Below are positions 15,760 to 29,987 of a stretch of DNA of 64,000 nucleotides, in pieces (position 1 is the first letter of the stretch; each line of letters opens with the position of its first letter). Position numbers and translations under genes: made by a program. Source of the DNA: Batkoa obscura (taxonomy: Eukaryota > Entomophthoromycota > Entomophthoromycetes > Entomophthorales > Batkoaceae); the NCBI GenBank assembly GCA_030770535.1, contig JASVEC010000021.1, positions 754,001-818,000 of the forward strand, in the 5' to 3' direction. A model generated the notes under the pieces. It was not told the DNA's origin and searched no databases. It was given only the letters and a program-made list of their open reading frames with translations.

Positions 15760-16031
15760 TTCAAACTTAATAATATTAATAGTATTTTATTAAATACAAT
15801 GTTTATTTAATCAATTATTGTTTATAAAATTTCTTTTTGATTGGATTAGATTATTTGAAAGTTTATCTTAATTAAATATTAATAAAAATATTTGAAAAAA
15901 ATTTCTAACTTAAACTTTTCAACACGTTGAATTCCAACCTTAATATAACAAGGTCAATATTCTGAATTGAACAAACAAAACTAATCTGTATCTGCATTTT
16001 TACTAAGGTAAAAGGAAAGTAATATAAGAAA

Positions 16032-18494
16032 ATGCAGAATTTATCACCACCCGTATTAAAAAATAAGAACCCTTCCGAACCACCTAAATCCCCAGACTCT
16101 CCATACCAAATAAACCAAATGTCTAAAAGTTTAAATACTTCATTTAATAGTAAGTTCTTTGCCACTCCATTAGATATGTTAGCTCATGCTGCTGTTTCCT
16201 TAGCTGAAGGTCGTAGTAAAAAAGAAATTATTGAAATTTATCATGATGCTAAAGTGGAATATCCAACTCGAAACTCATCTAATCTATTACCTGATAAAAG
16301 TTCTGAAGTAACTGTCAATTTTTCGGATATTAGTAATTTTAGATCAGAAAATAATCATGATTTATCTCAAGAGTTACTTTTATCTCCTGTTAAACAAACA
16401 TCAAGTGAAGATTCCAATTCTACTTTATCGATTAAAGTGGACCAGTCTTCTACCATTGAGATACTATCAAATGACAATATTAATATTCAAGAACAAACTA
16501 TGTTAATAGATAATGCAATCAATTCCACGCCGTTCGTAACTCCTTCAAAAACTAAGTCTAAAACTCCAATAAAAAAGAAACATTCACCCAAATCTAAGAA
16601 AAAGGGTAGTCTTACTACTTCTTCAACCTCTTCAAAGCAAGGTGAAAAAACAGATGAGAAAGAGATTCAAGAAGAAGTTGAAGGCTTAATTGGCTGTGAT
16701 ATAAGCAAGGAAGCTTCAGAAACAGACAATAGTAGTAATACCAAACTAATTGAAGATAGCAGGGAAAGCTCAGAAATAGATAATAACGGCAGTATCAAAC
16801 CAGCTGAAGAAAGTAAAGGTAAAAAAAGTGTATTGGGTAAAAAAAAGAGATGGGCCAAAATCGACTTTCTCTTAGTTAAAGCCTTAAGTATGATACCTGA
16901 AAACCAAGGTACTCGAAGTCAAATCTTTGCAGCAGCTGATAGTTTTTTAAAGCAACTGAACAAAGAAAATAGTTCTATAAAGATATGTAATAGTAAGGTA
17001 AATGATTTACTCTTATTATATTTAAAAATATAGAAGATATTGATAATTATTTTATAGACACCCAAGAATAGTTATTCAAGTGCCTTAACAAATAATACCA
17101 AAGGAATTTTTGAAAAGTTCAATGTACCTGGTAACCCAATTGAGCATTTTAAACCCGTATTTCCATTAGATAATTTTGAATTTGCTTATAAAAAACATCA
17201 AGAATGGAATGAACAATTATATTCTAAAGTATTAGGTAAAATATATGAACCTGAAAATTATCAACAAATTTATAAAAAGACAAAAAAGAGTTTAAAATTA
17301 GCCTTTAGAAAAAATCCAGATGATGAAAACCCTAATTTTTTAACTTGTAATGCACCCAATTTTTTAATTAAAGAGAAAAAAAAATTATTAAAACAAAACC
17401 AATATAAATACCCACATAGAATCATTTTAGATTTAAGGTGTAAAAAAGTAAAATTGGAAAATCAAACTTATCAACAGAGTTATAATTCACTTTTGAAAAA
17501 TTTAACAATAGAGTCCAATCCTTCTCTTATAAATAATATTGCTGTAGATTCAAATCCTTCTCCTTTAGTTATATCTCCTATTATTTCGGAAGACAATGCC
17601 GCTAATCAACTTAATAACAATCCGCCTATTTCTACTAGCCCATCTATTATGAATGATATTCCTAATTCGTTACCATTAACTGAAGAATCTTCAGCTTTAA
17701 CTAACAATAATAACAACTCACCTATTATATCTTCTATAAATAATGCAACCAATCTAAATCAAGTTAATATACAATCCTCAACTGTCAATACCTTAAATAT
17801 AAATAATTCTACTTTTTCAGCTAAATTTGAAGTTATAGACCATTCAAGCAGTGCTACCCTAGTTTATAATTCCATTCATTCTAATAATGATAATCAAGAG
17901 ACTAAGGCTATTAACGATATTCAACCCACTTCTGACTCAGCTATTAGGACCGTAAATTCTCTCAACAATTCAGAAATTGAAGTTATTGATGATATTCAAC
18001 TCACTTCTACTTCGTCCGCTGAAACTGTAATTAAAAGTAGAAAGCACCATCGTGAACAGCTTCCAATACCAACAAATTGGAAAGATTTGTTTTATGTTGG
18101 ACCCTCAACCATTAAAGGAGCTAACCTAGGCTTATTTGCAAAAAGATTTGTACCCAAAGATACAGTCATAGGGTATTATTTTGGGGTTCCTACTACAGAA
18201 TACGATTTTGATAAGCATAAAGGGTTAAATAAGTATGTTAGTAGTTACTCCATAAAATACTATGATTTTATATTAGATGCTACTGATAATAACAATGAAT
18301 TATATAAAGATAAAGATGGAGGTATACTATGCCCCTTTCATTTTATGAATGAACATCCCGATTTTACTAATGTGAGATTTAATGAGGGTTCTGAATTAAA
18401 TCAAGTGGAGTGTATTACTGAATGTGATGTATTTAAAGGTCAAGAATTATTCGTCTTTTATGGGGTCGAATACGAAAGAGAATATCAGTTTTGA
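16032..18494 (+). CDS. SET-domain protein with long disordered region
   Basis: Two exons (16032-16997, 17058-18494), phase 0, 800 aa. Residues 1 to about 270 are Ser/Lys/Glu-rich and mostly disordered, with a basic patch KKKHSPKSKKKG-like near 180. At about 275-460 lies a more ordered part (RWAKIDFLLVKALSMIPENQ, FEKFNVPGNPIEHFKPVFPL) that I do not recognise. About 200 residues of Asn/Ser/Ile-rich sequence follow, and a SET-like domain forms the C-terminus, about 660-800. Within it are GANLGLFAKRFVPKDTVIGY, an altered N/H motif (HFMNEHPDFTNVRF) and a final QELFVFYGVEYEREY. There is no pre-SET or post-SET cysteine cluster. It is probably a lysine methyltransferase of unknown substrate; activity is not assured because the usual RFxNHxCxPN motif is changed. 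Confidence 0.75.
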
Positions 18495-19307
18495 TTACAT
18501 GTAGTAGTGTGATGCTAATTTTAATATTATAATTCAATGCTTTAGTTTAAAATATATATATTTAATTTGAAAATATTATAATTTTCAATTGCTTTTTAAC
18601 TTAAATAAAGTAGCAAGTTAATTATACTAAGTTGCTTGTTTTGCGTTTTTTTTCAACAAATTCTATACTGTTCTCGGCAATATAAATTTTATTTAGGTTA
18701 ACTTATCTTAAGTTATAGACATGTTATTATAATACAATATAATACAATATAGACCATTCTTGAATTTTAAAAAAAATTATATATTTATTCAGTATATTAA
18801 ATTATGAAAAGAATAAAAACTTCATCATTATCCCTAAAAAATCTATTTACAAAAATGAGAAAATGAAGCCAATCAAATTTCACTATTTAGTTAGATAAGG
18901 GATAAAATGCATTCAAGTTGTAAGGTTAAAGAACTTAATCAAATTCGGGAATTTTATAAAAAATTTGAATTTGAATATTTAGTAACCCTGTAATTATATA
19001 ATTATATTATTATAGATGCTATAACCAAATTCTCAATTAACTAGTGTTCTATGCTTTTCAAATTATGATAATATTTGTGCTGAAATTAATCCAAAGGTAG
19101 TTTATATTGATATTATTGCTAACTTGATTAACAGTCAATTAAAGATTATATCAAGGTGAGTCTGGGTTTATAATATTTAATATAAATCTAAGTCAATAAG
19201 GCAATTTGAATCTTAGATAGCAATAGTGAACTTTATTTTGTAATGAATGAAGTAAAGTAATCATGTTTACTTAATAACGAAAACAACAGTAAAATAATAA
19301 TAACATA
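18495..19307. pseudogene. Intergenic DNA with decayed WD40-like gene fragment
   Basis: The first 400 bp after the SET gene show nothing. From about 18900 to 19570 there are broken coding-like pieces that resemble parts of 22640-23710. The resemblance is best at about 19015-19060 (a block around CTCAATTAACT) and 19440-19560 (a block around GGTATATGCATTTCATGAGG). The second MITE of the window is inserted within this stretch, at 19308. It looks like an older, more decayed duplicate of the WD40 pseudogene downstream. Confidence 0.45.
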
Positions 19308-19370
19308 TGAGGATGTATTTTTTTGTTTGAGGGTTTTACTACCAATTTTAAACATAAAAATACATCCCCA
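19308..19370 (+). mobile_element. Short MITE, TGGGGATG family, internally deleted
   Basis: A 63-bp element with left end TGAGGATGTATTTTTTTG and right end ATACATCCCCA. The inner TTTTTCCA...TGGAAAAA part is missing, and its flanks do not show a clean duplication. It is either a deletion derivative or the product of recombination between two ends. Confidence 0.65.
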
Positions 19371-19634
19371 ATAGTAGATTTTATTTATTAACAAATATTT
19401 GATACCCTTGACTTTAAAAAATATGATCTAAAAATTATCCTAGTATTATTACTTTAATAGATGAAAATCTATTCAAAGGTATATGCATTTCATGAGGTAT
19501 TTTTGTTAAAGTTTATTTATTATTTGCTTAATTATTTTATAACATAGGTATATAGAGATGTCTAAATTAATATCAGAACTTAATTAAACATTGATCCAAA
19601 TTTCAAGTTTTTACATCTACAAGCCTTTAATATA

Positions 19635-19733
19635 TGGGGATGTATTTTGTATTTAAGAATTTTGCAATAACTTTTCCACTCAAATGGCGCTTAGAAGACA
19701 GAAAAAGTGATGAAACTAAAAAAAACACCCCCA
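19635..19733 (+). mobile_element. MITE, TGGGGATG family
   Basis: A 99-bp element running from TGGGGATGTATTTTG to AAAAAACACCCCCA with TA on both sides. The core has TTTCCACTCAAATGGCGCTT. Full-length member. Confidence 0.85.
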
Positions 19734-19890
19734 TATAATTAGTTAAATTTAAAAAAGCTTGAAATTAAATAGAAAATTTAATTTAAAAGACTTATTTTTC
19801 TAGATAACTAATTTTTTTAATTATATGCTTTACGTTATTTCTATTAAATGTTTAAAATAATCTTATCAAGTGTTTAGTAGATATAATATA

Positions 19891-19992
19891 TAGTGATGTA
19901 TTTTTATGTTTAATAGTTTTATTAATAATTTTTCCGCTCAAAGCAGTGCTTAAAAGATATAAAAAATGATGAAGCCAAAAAAAACATCCCCA
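19891..19992 (+). mobile_element. MITE, TGGGGATG family
   Basis: A 102-bp element with a mutated left end TAGTGATGTATTT and a standard right end AAAACATCCCCA, flanked by TA. The core TTTCCGCTCAAAGCAGTGCTT is diverged. Confidence 0.8.
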
Positions 19993-20190
19993 TATATATT
20001 AAAGTTTATTATTGATAATAATAAACTCAACCAAATAATATGTAAAATTAATACTTCAAAAAAAATAAGAAATAAAAAATAGAAAATAACAAGTAGCATT
20101 ATTATCAGCTATAACTTTTTCTTATAATAGATATAGAAATTCTGAATTTAATATAAACATAATTTAATATAGTTGTTCAAAATAATTAAT

Positions 20191-20220
20191 AAAATTCTTA
20201 AACAAAAAAATATATCCCCA
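20191..20220 (-). mobile_element. Solo MITE end fragment
   Basis: About 30 bp matching only one arm of the MITE family, reading TATATCCCCA at its outer edge after AAAATTCTTAAAC. There is no partner end nearby. Confidence 0.55.
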
Positions 20221-20365
20221 TATTTAATAAAGCTATTAAAAATTAAACAATAGAAGCTATACAATAATTTCAAACTTTATAAAAATAAAAATAAAGCTAG
20301 ATTTATTAAATCTAATATATTATAATAAATAAACTTTATTGATATAGTTTGGTGTCTTATATTTA

Positions 20366-20443
20366 AAAAATAATAAAATAATAAAATAATAAAATAATAA
20401 AATAATAAAATAATAAAATAATAAAATAATAAAATAATAAAAT
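20366..20443 (+). repeat. Microsatellite (AAAATAAT)n
   Basis: An octanucleotide AAAATAAT repeated about nine to ten times without visible interruption. It lies just upstream of the decayed transposon copy B. Confidence 0.9.
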
Positions 20444-20620
20444 ATGATTTATTATATAAAAAACTCTTTAATTGGTTTAAAAAATTTATAAAAATTAATA
20501 CATAAACAGATATGGCTAATTTCTTTAAATTCTAAAACTTTTCATATTATATGTTCAAAAAAATTTATAAATAATATTTCAAATATCAACTAATTTTTTT
20601 TACTGAGCATTATGAAAAAA

Positions 20621-21350
20621 TGTAACTAATAAACATTTTAAAAATCTTCTATATTAGAAAAATAGCTTTAAAGTATTAAGTAAAATAGGAAATGAGGATG
20701 TTTTTTTTGTTTAAGAATTTTACTAACGATCTTTCCACTCAAATAGCGCTTAAAAAATGGAAAAATAATGAAATCAAAAAAAACATCCCCAAATATTAAT
20801 CGGTTGATTTTAAAATTTGAGATTTTTATTTACAAATGAATAAAATTAACAATTTAATTACTAGTAGTAATAAAATAAATATAATTTTTTCAAGATATAA
20901 AAATCAAAAATATAAGGTATTAAAAGTATTTTTAATATTTGTTAAGTGAATAAGTATTTTACTAAATAATAAAAATAAATTACCAAATGTTAATATTACT
21001 TAAGTTATTACTAATTAAATTGATAAATAAAAACCATTGTTATATTGTTTATATTACATAATGATGATTACTTACAGTTTTGGGGCTAATTACTCCCTCC
21101 CATTCAACTATATATTAACTTGGTAATATATTAATACTATAATTATAACATTAAAGTTATTTATTTATTTGATGGTAAATTTGCAATGTTAGTTATAAAG
21201 CAGTCAATAATAAAATTTTCTTAATAAAGTTTTATATGTATTTATTTACATACTACAACTTTAATTAATATCAATATATAGGCTACATTAGTAAAAGCTT
21301 TACTAATCCAGGAATTTCTATTAAGTTTAATAAAAATTCCACTAACCTAT
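20621..21350 (+). mobile_element. Decayed 3' part of the TGGGG-end DNA transposon (copy B)
   Basis: Near-identical to copy A (8030-8799) over about 600 bp. It is related to the 3' end of the intact-length transposon at 59543-61960 through the transposase C-terminus region and the GGGGCTAATTACTCCCTCCC block. It differs from copy A mainly by a 99-bp MITE inserted at 20693 plus a two-base duplication. Similarity to copy A stops at about 21350, so the outer terminus of this copy is lost. No coding capacity remains. Confidence 0.75.
20693..20791 (+). mobile_element. MITE inserted in transposon copy B (filled site)
   Basis: A 99-bp element running TGAGGATGTTTTTTTTG to AAAAAACATCCCCA. The related copy A reads AGGAAATATTAATCGG with no insert, while here the flanks are AGGAAA and AATATTAATCGG. 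Two bases (AA) are duplicated, or four (AAAT) if the outermost T/A of the element are counted as target. This is direct evidence that the family moved as a unit. Confidence 0.92.
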
Positions 21351-21880
21351 AGTATAAATATAATGCATAGTTTTATAATGAGAAATTTTTTATTAATATA
21401 GAATCAAGTATATTATTGAATTACTGTTCGTAAGTGGTATATAGACAACAGACTACCTAGAGTCAGAGTTTTTTGGCATTCTATAAGCTGGAATCAAGTC
21501 AGGCAAGCTTGTCCCTATACATCACTTACCATCACTTTTTTTAGTCTAATGTCTAATACACACAATAATTACAACCAAGTCATAAAATAAAGCTTATTTA
21601 AAAATGCGGTGATAGAGATTATATTAGATCAACTGAAACCAAAGTGAGTTCAATCATTATAAAAATTAATGAAATCAAAAAAATCTATCTTTTATTATTT
21701 TGACTCATCCACAAATATTGAATTTCGTCAATACAAACTATAGAATGGTATGTTTACATTATGAATTTAAAACGTAAGCCATTAATAATATTCAAGAAAT
21801 ACAAAGTAATCTATTATTTAAAGCTAAACTTTAAAACTAAATGGCTAAAGGATATGACAACACTTCATTGGTACTAATAA
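21351..21880. other. Unassigned DNA between transposon copy B and WD40 pseudogene
   Basis: No open frame, MITE end or repeat recognised. Base composition is slightly less AT-rich at 21420-21540. Confidence 0.4.
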
Positions 21881-23770
21881 AAAAGGAAAGTAGAGGCAAA
21901 TATTTATTTAATATTGTAGGATGAAGATGTATTATATAATGTAGATCAGGAAGAAGTGAGTTGTCGAATAATTTTTAACACTGACAATAACAAATAGATA
22001 GAATATAAATCCTGGATTGAAAGTTATCACTTACCTTATGGTTACCTACATATTTGCAATGTGGAATACAAAGGTAGAAATAGTCATCAGTTCTTTATTA
22101 ACTGGCTGGATAAAGATAAAGCTAAAGATAAGTTTAAAGGACATTATAATGACTATAAGGATGCATCTTAGTTATATTTAAGCAATTAATAATTCATTAT
22201 ATTAAAACAAAATAGAATTTATTTTGGCTCAGCTATTAATTTTAATACCAAATTAGATTAACTAAAAGAAAGCAGTTTGAATATATTTGCAATCGATTCA
22301 AATAAAATGGCATATGATAAAAACGGCTATACTATATTAAAGCGGTTACAGGAAGAGAAATGACAGCGGGACAGATAATAAGGTATTGATATTTTGCTTT
22401 TATCTTTATTTTTGTTTTTGACAATATTAACATGATTTTAGAAATTCAATTCAAGAAAAAGCTATGAAGTAGAAGTAGACATCACCGTGACTTGATAAAT
22501 TAATCTTTGTTAGTGTACTTTAATATCAAATAGTATTTTTAAATAGCTTAAAAGAGTTTATTTCATTTACTGAAAACTCAGATAATGTTATTAAAATTAA
22601 TAAAATTAAAAGATTCAATCGAGATACTCCACTGATTACTAGGTATTAGTTTATATATCCATTTTATAGCCTTATATATTAAATCGTTATAGTTTTTATG
22701 GTCCAAATGCTCAATTAACTCGAGGTTTGTTTTTTACAAAAGGTGATGGTATTTTTGTTAAAAATAAATTTCAATACACTATTAGTAAGATTAAGTTGAT
22801 AACATGCCAGGATTGTATAAAATAGACCTATAATTATAATCTATAGCACAAATTCAAATCAAGAAAGTAACAATAAATAAAGTGATTACATCTAACTAAA
22901 AACGTATAGAAAATGGGATCAAATAAACATGTTTACTTAATATTAAAGCAGTACCAACTTAATGAAGACGTTAAATCAAGTGATAAAAATGAAAATTTTT
23001 ATGGGGTAACTAGCAAATCTCAAATTATTTATTGAAATCCAAGAGCTGACAAGATTCAAACAGTAAATTAACAAAAGCTAAACTACATTTAATTAATAAA
23101 ATTATTTAGTATGAAAAAATGACATCAGGGAGTATAAACAACATTGATGTCAATCCATATTTAGAGCATACTTTGACTACTGGATTAGATGACGATTCTA
23201 TTAAAGTTCGGGATTAAGAAGCTTATCTACAAGTGGAACTAGGGCAATATAATGGATCAATTTCTCCTTTTTAGACATTTGTCTTGTAATAATCCTACTA
23301 TAACTTTCGATGTTCATAGTAAAAGTGTCAATAAAGCTAGATAGTCGCTCCATCCAAGTAGTGTTGTTGTTTCCTCATCAAAAGATAAACATATCACTAT
23401 ATATAACGCTGAAAGGGTAACTTCACTCTAATTAATGATGTGAACATAAACTTAGCTTATCTTTATAATGAATTAGTCATTGCTCATCTGGAGCATAAAT
23501 AACTATAATTATATAAGTAATTGTTTATTTTTATTTATTAGTAGATACCCTATTTCTGTATTTGAGCGGAATAACTCAGAGAAATAGCCTAATACCTGTT
23601 GCCTCGATTGATAAAAGCCCATCCAGAGGCATATGCACTTTACAAGGTATTTACATCATAATTTATTTACTTTAATTTTATTCATTTTTATAGTATGGGC
23701 ATACAATGACTTAGTGTACCGTAGTGAAAATTAATGGATTGTTTTACTTACCTAAAGAATCAAAGTTGTA
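21881..23770 (+). pseudogene. Decayed multi-exon WD40 gene, coronin-like features (tentative)
   Basis: Coding-like pieces with frame changes and stops run through this region, separated by intron-like AT stretches. The clearest lie at 23130-23210, reading like a WD40 blade (SGSINNIDVNPYLEHTL then TTGLDDDSIKVRD), and at about 23300-23410 (HSKSVNKAR, then DKHITIYNAE). Another at 23550-23640 reads LFLYLSGITQRNS then SPSRGICTL, which recalls the coronin segment before PQRGIGFMPK. Several blades lack the final W. The 5' third (about 21900-22340) gives peptides I cannot place. The same gene type left an older trace at 18900-19570. The pseudogene call is firm; the coronin assignment is a guess. Confidence 0.5.
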
Positions 23771-23959
23771 AAATTAAGCTATAATAAATTCATTTTCAGA
23801 AATTTACTTTGCATGTTATTGTTAATTTTGCTATTTTACATTCCTTTTTTAAAATTTCAGCTAAGAATTGATGCACAGAAACGAAATTATCACTTACAAT
23901 TTTTTATAGTAAATTGATTGAATCATTTTTTAAAGCCACTTTTAACAAAGAAATTTAAA

Positions 23960-25154
23960 ATGGAGAATAAATTGCATGAATACCGAGAGCAGATAGCTAA
24001 ATACAAAACAAAACTAGATGCAGTATTAAAAAATAATAAAGATATATATTGGAAAAGAACGACAGAATATCTAACTGGTAAAATAAATCTAAACGCTTAT
24101 TATTTTAGCATCAAACAAATCTTACCAAAAAATAAAGGTAAAGTTTTAACTGATTTATATATATGTATTGATTACTTTTGATCAGCAAAGCTACATAACT
24201 CATTTATAATAAGTTGTATTAAAGCTACTAGTCAGTCCGAAAGCATAGCATTATCTAATAGTCAAAACCAATTAAAAGAAGGGCTGACTAATAGTTTAAC
24301 TTTATCAAAGCGTAAGAGACCAACAAAGGAAGAGTTGGAAAAAATAAGTCAATTGGAATTAAAAGAGATAATAAAAAATTTAGGAAGGAGTTGGAGAGAA
24401 AGAGTTAAACTGAAACAGGTAAATTAAGTAGTTCCTTTATTTATTGATATTGAAGTATAACTTTATTTTTTAGTCTTTATCTACTGAAAATGAGCACGAA
24501 ACTAATGCACCTTACTTTCCAACTATTTTACCTTTGACAGCTGAGAGTAACCCATTTTTCAATAATTTTAGGATTCTTTGCTAATGTATGTAATTAAAAT
24601 AGACCCAGGAGAATATCACTCAGGAGTAGATATGCCATTATGTATAGAAAGTAAAGCTTTTCCAACTTCAGAAGGATTACAATTAAAAGCGAATGCAATG
24701 GCATTGGAGAATGGTTTAAGTGGCGGGGCTGAGGAAGGGTATCTGAAGTAATTTTACATGGATTAGAAACATATTTACAAAACATCATTACCAATTGTAT
24801 TGAAAAAAGAGATAGTAAAAAATTAAGGTTAAGTCGATATAATGTAACAGCATATCAACAGAGTTTAAACCGAATGAAAGAGCAAATAATAGATCAAAAT
24901 GGTACTACTTTGCTAGACCTTCATTTAAATCTAGATAATAATCAAAAACAAGTGGAATATATCCCTTAAGTAATACAATAAGTACTAGAGATTTACTAGC
25001 TTCATTTACGATCTCTCCTCATTTATTAGTAGAACCTCCAATGGCTTTAGAAAGATTAGTGGCTACTCACAATAACGCTTCAGTTCGTGTTAAAACTAAA
25101 GAAGAAATGGAAGCAGATATAGCGAAAAATAGAAACCGTCATAGTTTTTTTTAA
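23960..25154 (+). pseudogene. TADA1/Hfi1-like SAGA subunit, frame disrupted
   Basis: Exon 1 (23960-24137) and exon 2 (24186-24418) are clean. They give an N-terminal block typical of the Ada1/Tada1 family: IYWKRTTEYLTGKINLNAYY, then KLHNSFIISCIKAT. Exon 3 starts at 24474 and carries further family features (GLQLKANAMALENGLSGG, VILHGLETYLQNII, then TISPHLLVEPPMALERL and a basic end). It changes frame three times, near 24580, 24740 and 24965. Ada1/Hfi1 is a structural subunit of SAGA, pairing its histone fold with Spt7-type partners. Outside the three shifts the frame is open and the codons look normal, so this is either a recently broken gene or one damaged by base-call errors at short homopolymers (GGG and CCC lie at two of the shifts). 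Confidence 0.7.
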
Positions 25155-25386
25155 GTGGGATCAACTAACTCAATGTTATTCCTATTAATTATTAAGTGTG
25201 AAGTTTAATACTTTATTGATATTTTATAGCTTTAACCTTCTTTGTATTCTTTTAACTACTATTGTTCATTTTTACAATAAAATTTAATATACTGATTTAT
25301 TTAATAAATTTTTATCAAAATCTAAAATAAAAAATAAAATAACATGAAATATAAAATGAGAGTAATGAACAAAATTAAATAATATA
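25155..25386. other. Short convergent intergenic gap
   Basis: The gap lies between the 3' ends of the TADA1-like gene and the STK16-like kinase. It is A/T-rich with no element seen, and presumably holds both polyadenylation regions. Confidence 0.5.
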
Positions 25387-26897
25387 TTAAAGTCTAGAAA
25401 GATGAGCTTGAACCTTTTCAATAACCTAAAAATCCAAAATAAATTACATGCTATATCGTTATTAGTCTGATTACTTCATTGATATTTGCTCGACTTTTAT
25501 TCTCCGTATTTAATAAATAACTAATCAATTTTACAAACTCATCAGAATATCTAAACCAAATGAGTTGGAAATTATAGTAAATAGTTATATCAAAATTTAC
25601 TTATTTCCAGCAGGAATGGTGTATTTCCCATTCATCACCGCAATAGCTGTTGAACCTCCAGCTTCTGTAGCACTAAAATCAAAGGGCGAATAACCGTAGG
25701 CTAGTGCATATAACAAGCAACCTAACGACTATAAACCTTTAATCAGTATTTTTGACTTCATTGTAAATAGTAAAACTAACCCAAATGTCAACGCTTTCAT
25801 CAATTTGTTGACCTACTTCGACATCAAACAATTCTGGTGCTCTGTATGTCATAGTGGAATATTTGGCTGCTTTTTCCTATCAACAATTAAAAACAGTCAA
25901 AATGCAAATATTTTAATTACTTGTTCTGCTAATGCTTGTTGTCTTGTTTTACAAGAGATACGCGCTTTTTCAGCTGAGCCAAAATCCATTAAAATTGGTT
26001 GGTTCTTATTATTTAGCATTATATTTCTAAATATCATTTACTATGTCTAAAACCTATTACTAATATTTATAAACTTACCCAGGCTTGATATCCCTATGAG
26101 CATATGGTATAAAAGTATCTTTTTTGTTCGAAGATTCCTCACTAGATTGAATCAACACACTGACGTCCATAGTGGAATTAAGCTCGTCTTGAGGTGAGTT
26201 ACTATTTGGAATAATAGGAAGCTGATAGCTATGCATCTGCTTTATTGCATCACATATTGGTAAGAAATATTCTATAATCTTTTTTTCGTCTAAATTGGTG
26301 TTATTTTTTGTATTATTTTCAATAAGATCTTGTAAGCTTCCATTCTATCGTTGTTTTATTAATTAGGTTTGTCTCTTAAATACTAGTATGTTTACTTGAT
26401 AATAATCAAAGAAGATATACACTATTCTACTACCGTCTTCTTGATTATCAACACACACATCCTAAATATTCAATTAATATCTGATTATAAATACTAATTG
26501 AACCTGTAATTACCAAAACTTTAGCAATATTATTGTGTACAAATAACTTGTTAATTTCTACTTCTCTAAAAGCTACCTGAAAAGCTTCTGGATCACTTTT
26601 GGCACAGAATATCTTTTTGACTGCATATAAATTACCACTTTCCATATCCCTTACTAAATACACGGTACTGAACCCACTATAAGTTGTATTTTTAGCTATT
26701 GTTACTTCATTGTAAATCAATAATAAAGTAGCCTTATCTGATATGTTAAAATTTAAATAGTAAAAGCATTACCCTTCGCCTAATAATTTTAAAACACGGA
26801 AACTTTTGTTGTTTACATTGATAATTAGAGAACTAGGCAAACATCCCCCAAATACTGATATGAGACTATCGCTTACTAAACTTGTAAATAAATCCAT
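25387..26897 (-). CDS. ENV7: STK16/Env7-type Ser/Thr protein kinase (NAK family)
   Basis: Nine exons on the minus strand (26773-26897, 26514-26676, 26396-26461, 26079-26344, 25921-26026, 25781-25876, 25601-25728, 25475-25550, 25387-25425) encode 354 aa. Kinase marks: glycine loop GEGGFSTVYLV, VAIK-type lysine in YAVKKIFCAK, catalytic HRDIKPGN, DFGSAEKARI, and TYRAPELFDV with DESVDIWSLGCLLYALAYG. The order of features and the RDME-GNLYAVKKI start fit STK16/yeast Env7, which act at Golgi or vacuolar membranes. The N-terminus has two cysteine-free hydrophobic residues clusters rather than the human myristoylation start; a Cys at position about 24 could be palmitoylated but that is speculation. 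About 45 extra residues rich in Ser/Asn lie before the HRD motif. All phases close. Confidence 0.88.
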
Positions 26898-27440
26898 GTA
26901 ATTTTATTGAAAATTGCAATTTAGGTTTTTTTGGTTTTTTTATATTATTTTTAAAAATATAATTGGCTCTAGTTTAAACTCCTAATTGTTCCCTTAAAGT
27001 TACGTTGTATCAACAAATTAAAGTTTTAGTAAAACTAGTATAGTAAACCATAATTTATAATACCCTTACCTTACCTTAAAAAAATACTTGGAATAAATTA
27101 TACACGATATTTGATTATTTTACACCTTTCATAGATTACTATTACAATATTAATTTTCTTAAAAAGTTAAAGTTACCCTATAAAAATTAATGATAATCAA
27201 GCACAAAGTAATACTTTAATAATATATATTTGATAGGTAAAAACTATATATATATGAATGATTAATATAATATTATATTCTTAAAAGCCTAACAGCTAAG
27301 AAAAAGATATAATATAAGCAAGCTTAGCTCTCAATAATAATTATTAATACAAAATAATTTTTATAACCAAAAGGCTGCTATAGCCGAAATGTGATGTCAT
27401 AATTTTAGTTAAAAGCTTGACAGAGTAATATAAAAAAAGC
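26898..27440. promoter_or_regulatory. Divergent promoter region, kinase and SelO
   Basis: About 540 bp separate the two divergent start codons. Runs of TATATA near 27230-27260 could act as TATA elements for SelO, but this composition is common throughout the window. No other site is named. Confidence 0.4.
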
Positions 27441-29714
<2,274 letters not shown>

Positions 29715-29987
29715 CTGCTACTATTTTTATTAAAAGCAGTCTAAATTATTACATAATATGTATTATGATGATTTTTGTATTTAATTTTTTAAATTAAAAG
29801 ATAGAAAACTTGTAAATATAATTATTAGATTAAAGCAACTTTTACTAAATATTAAACAGCTTCCTAGGGAATAAAAGAAGTTAAAATGATTAAAACAGTT
29901 AAAATACTTTGAACATAAGATAAAACTATTGTGTATATAAATGAATTTTAAGGTTAGTAAATAAAGAAGGATAACTAGAAGAGTAAC

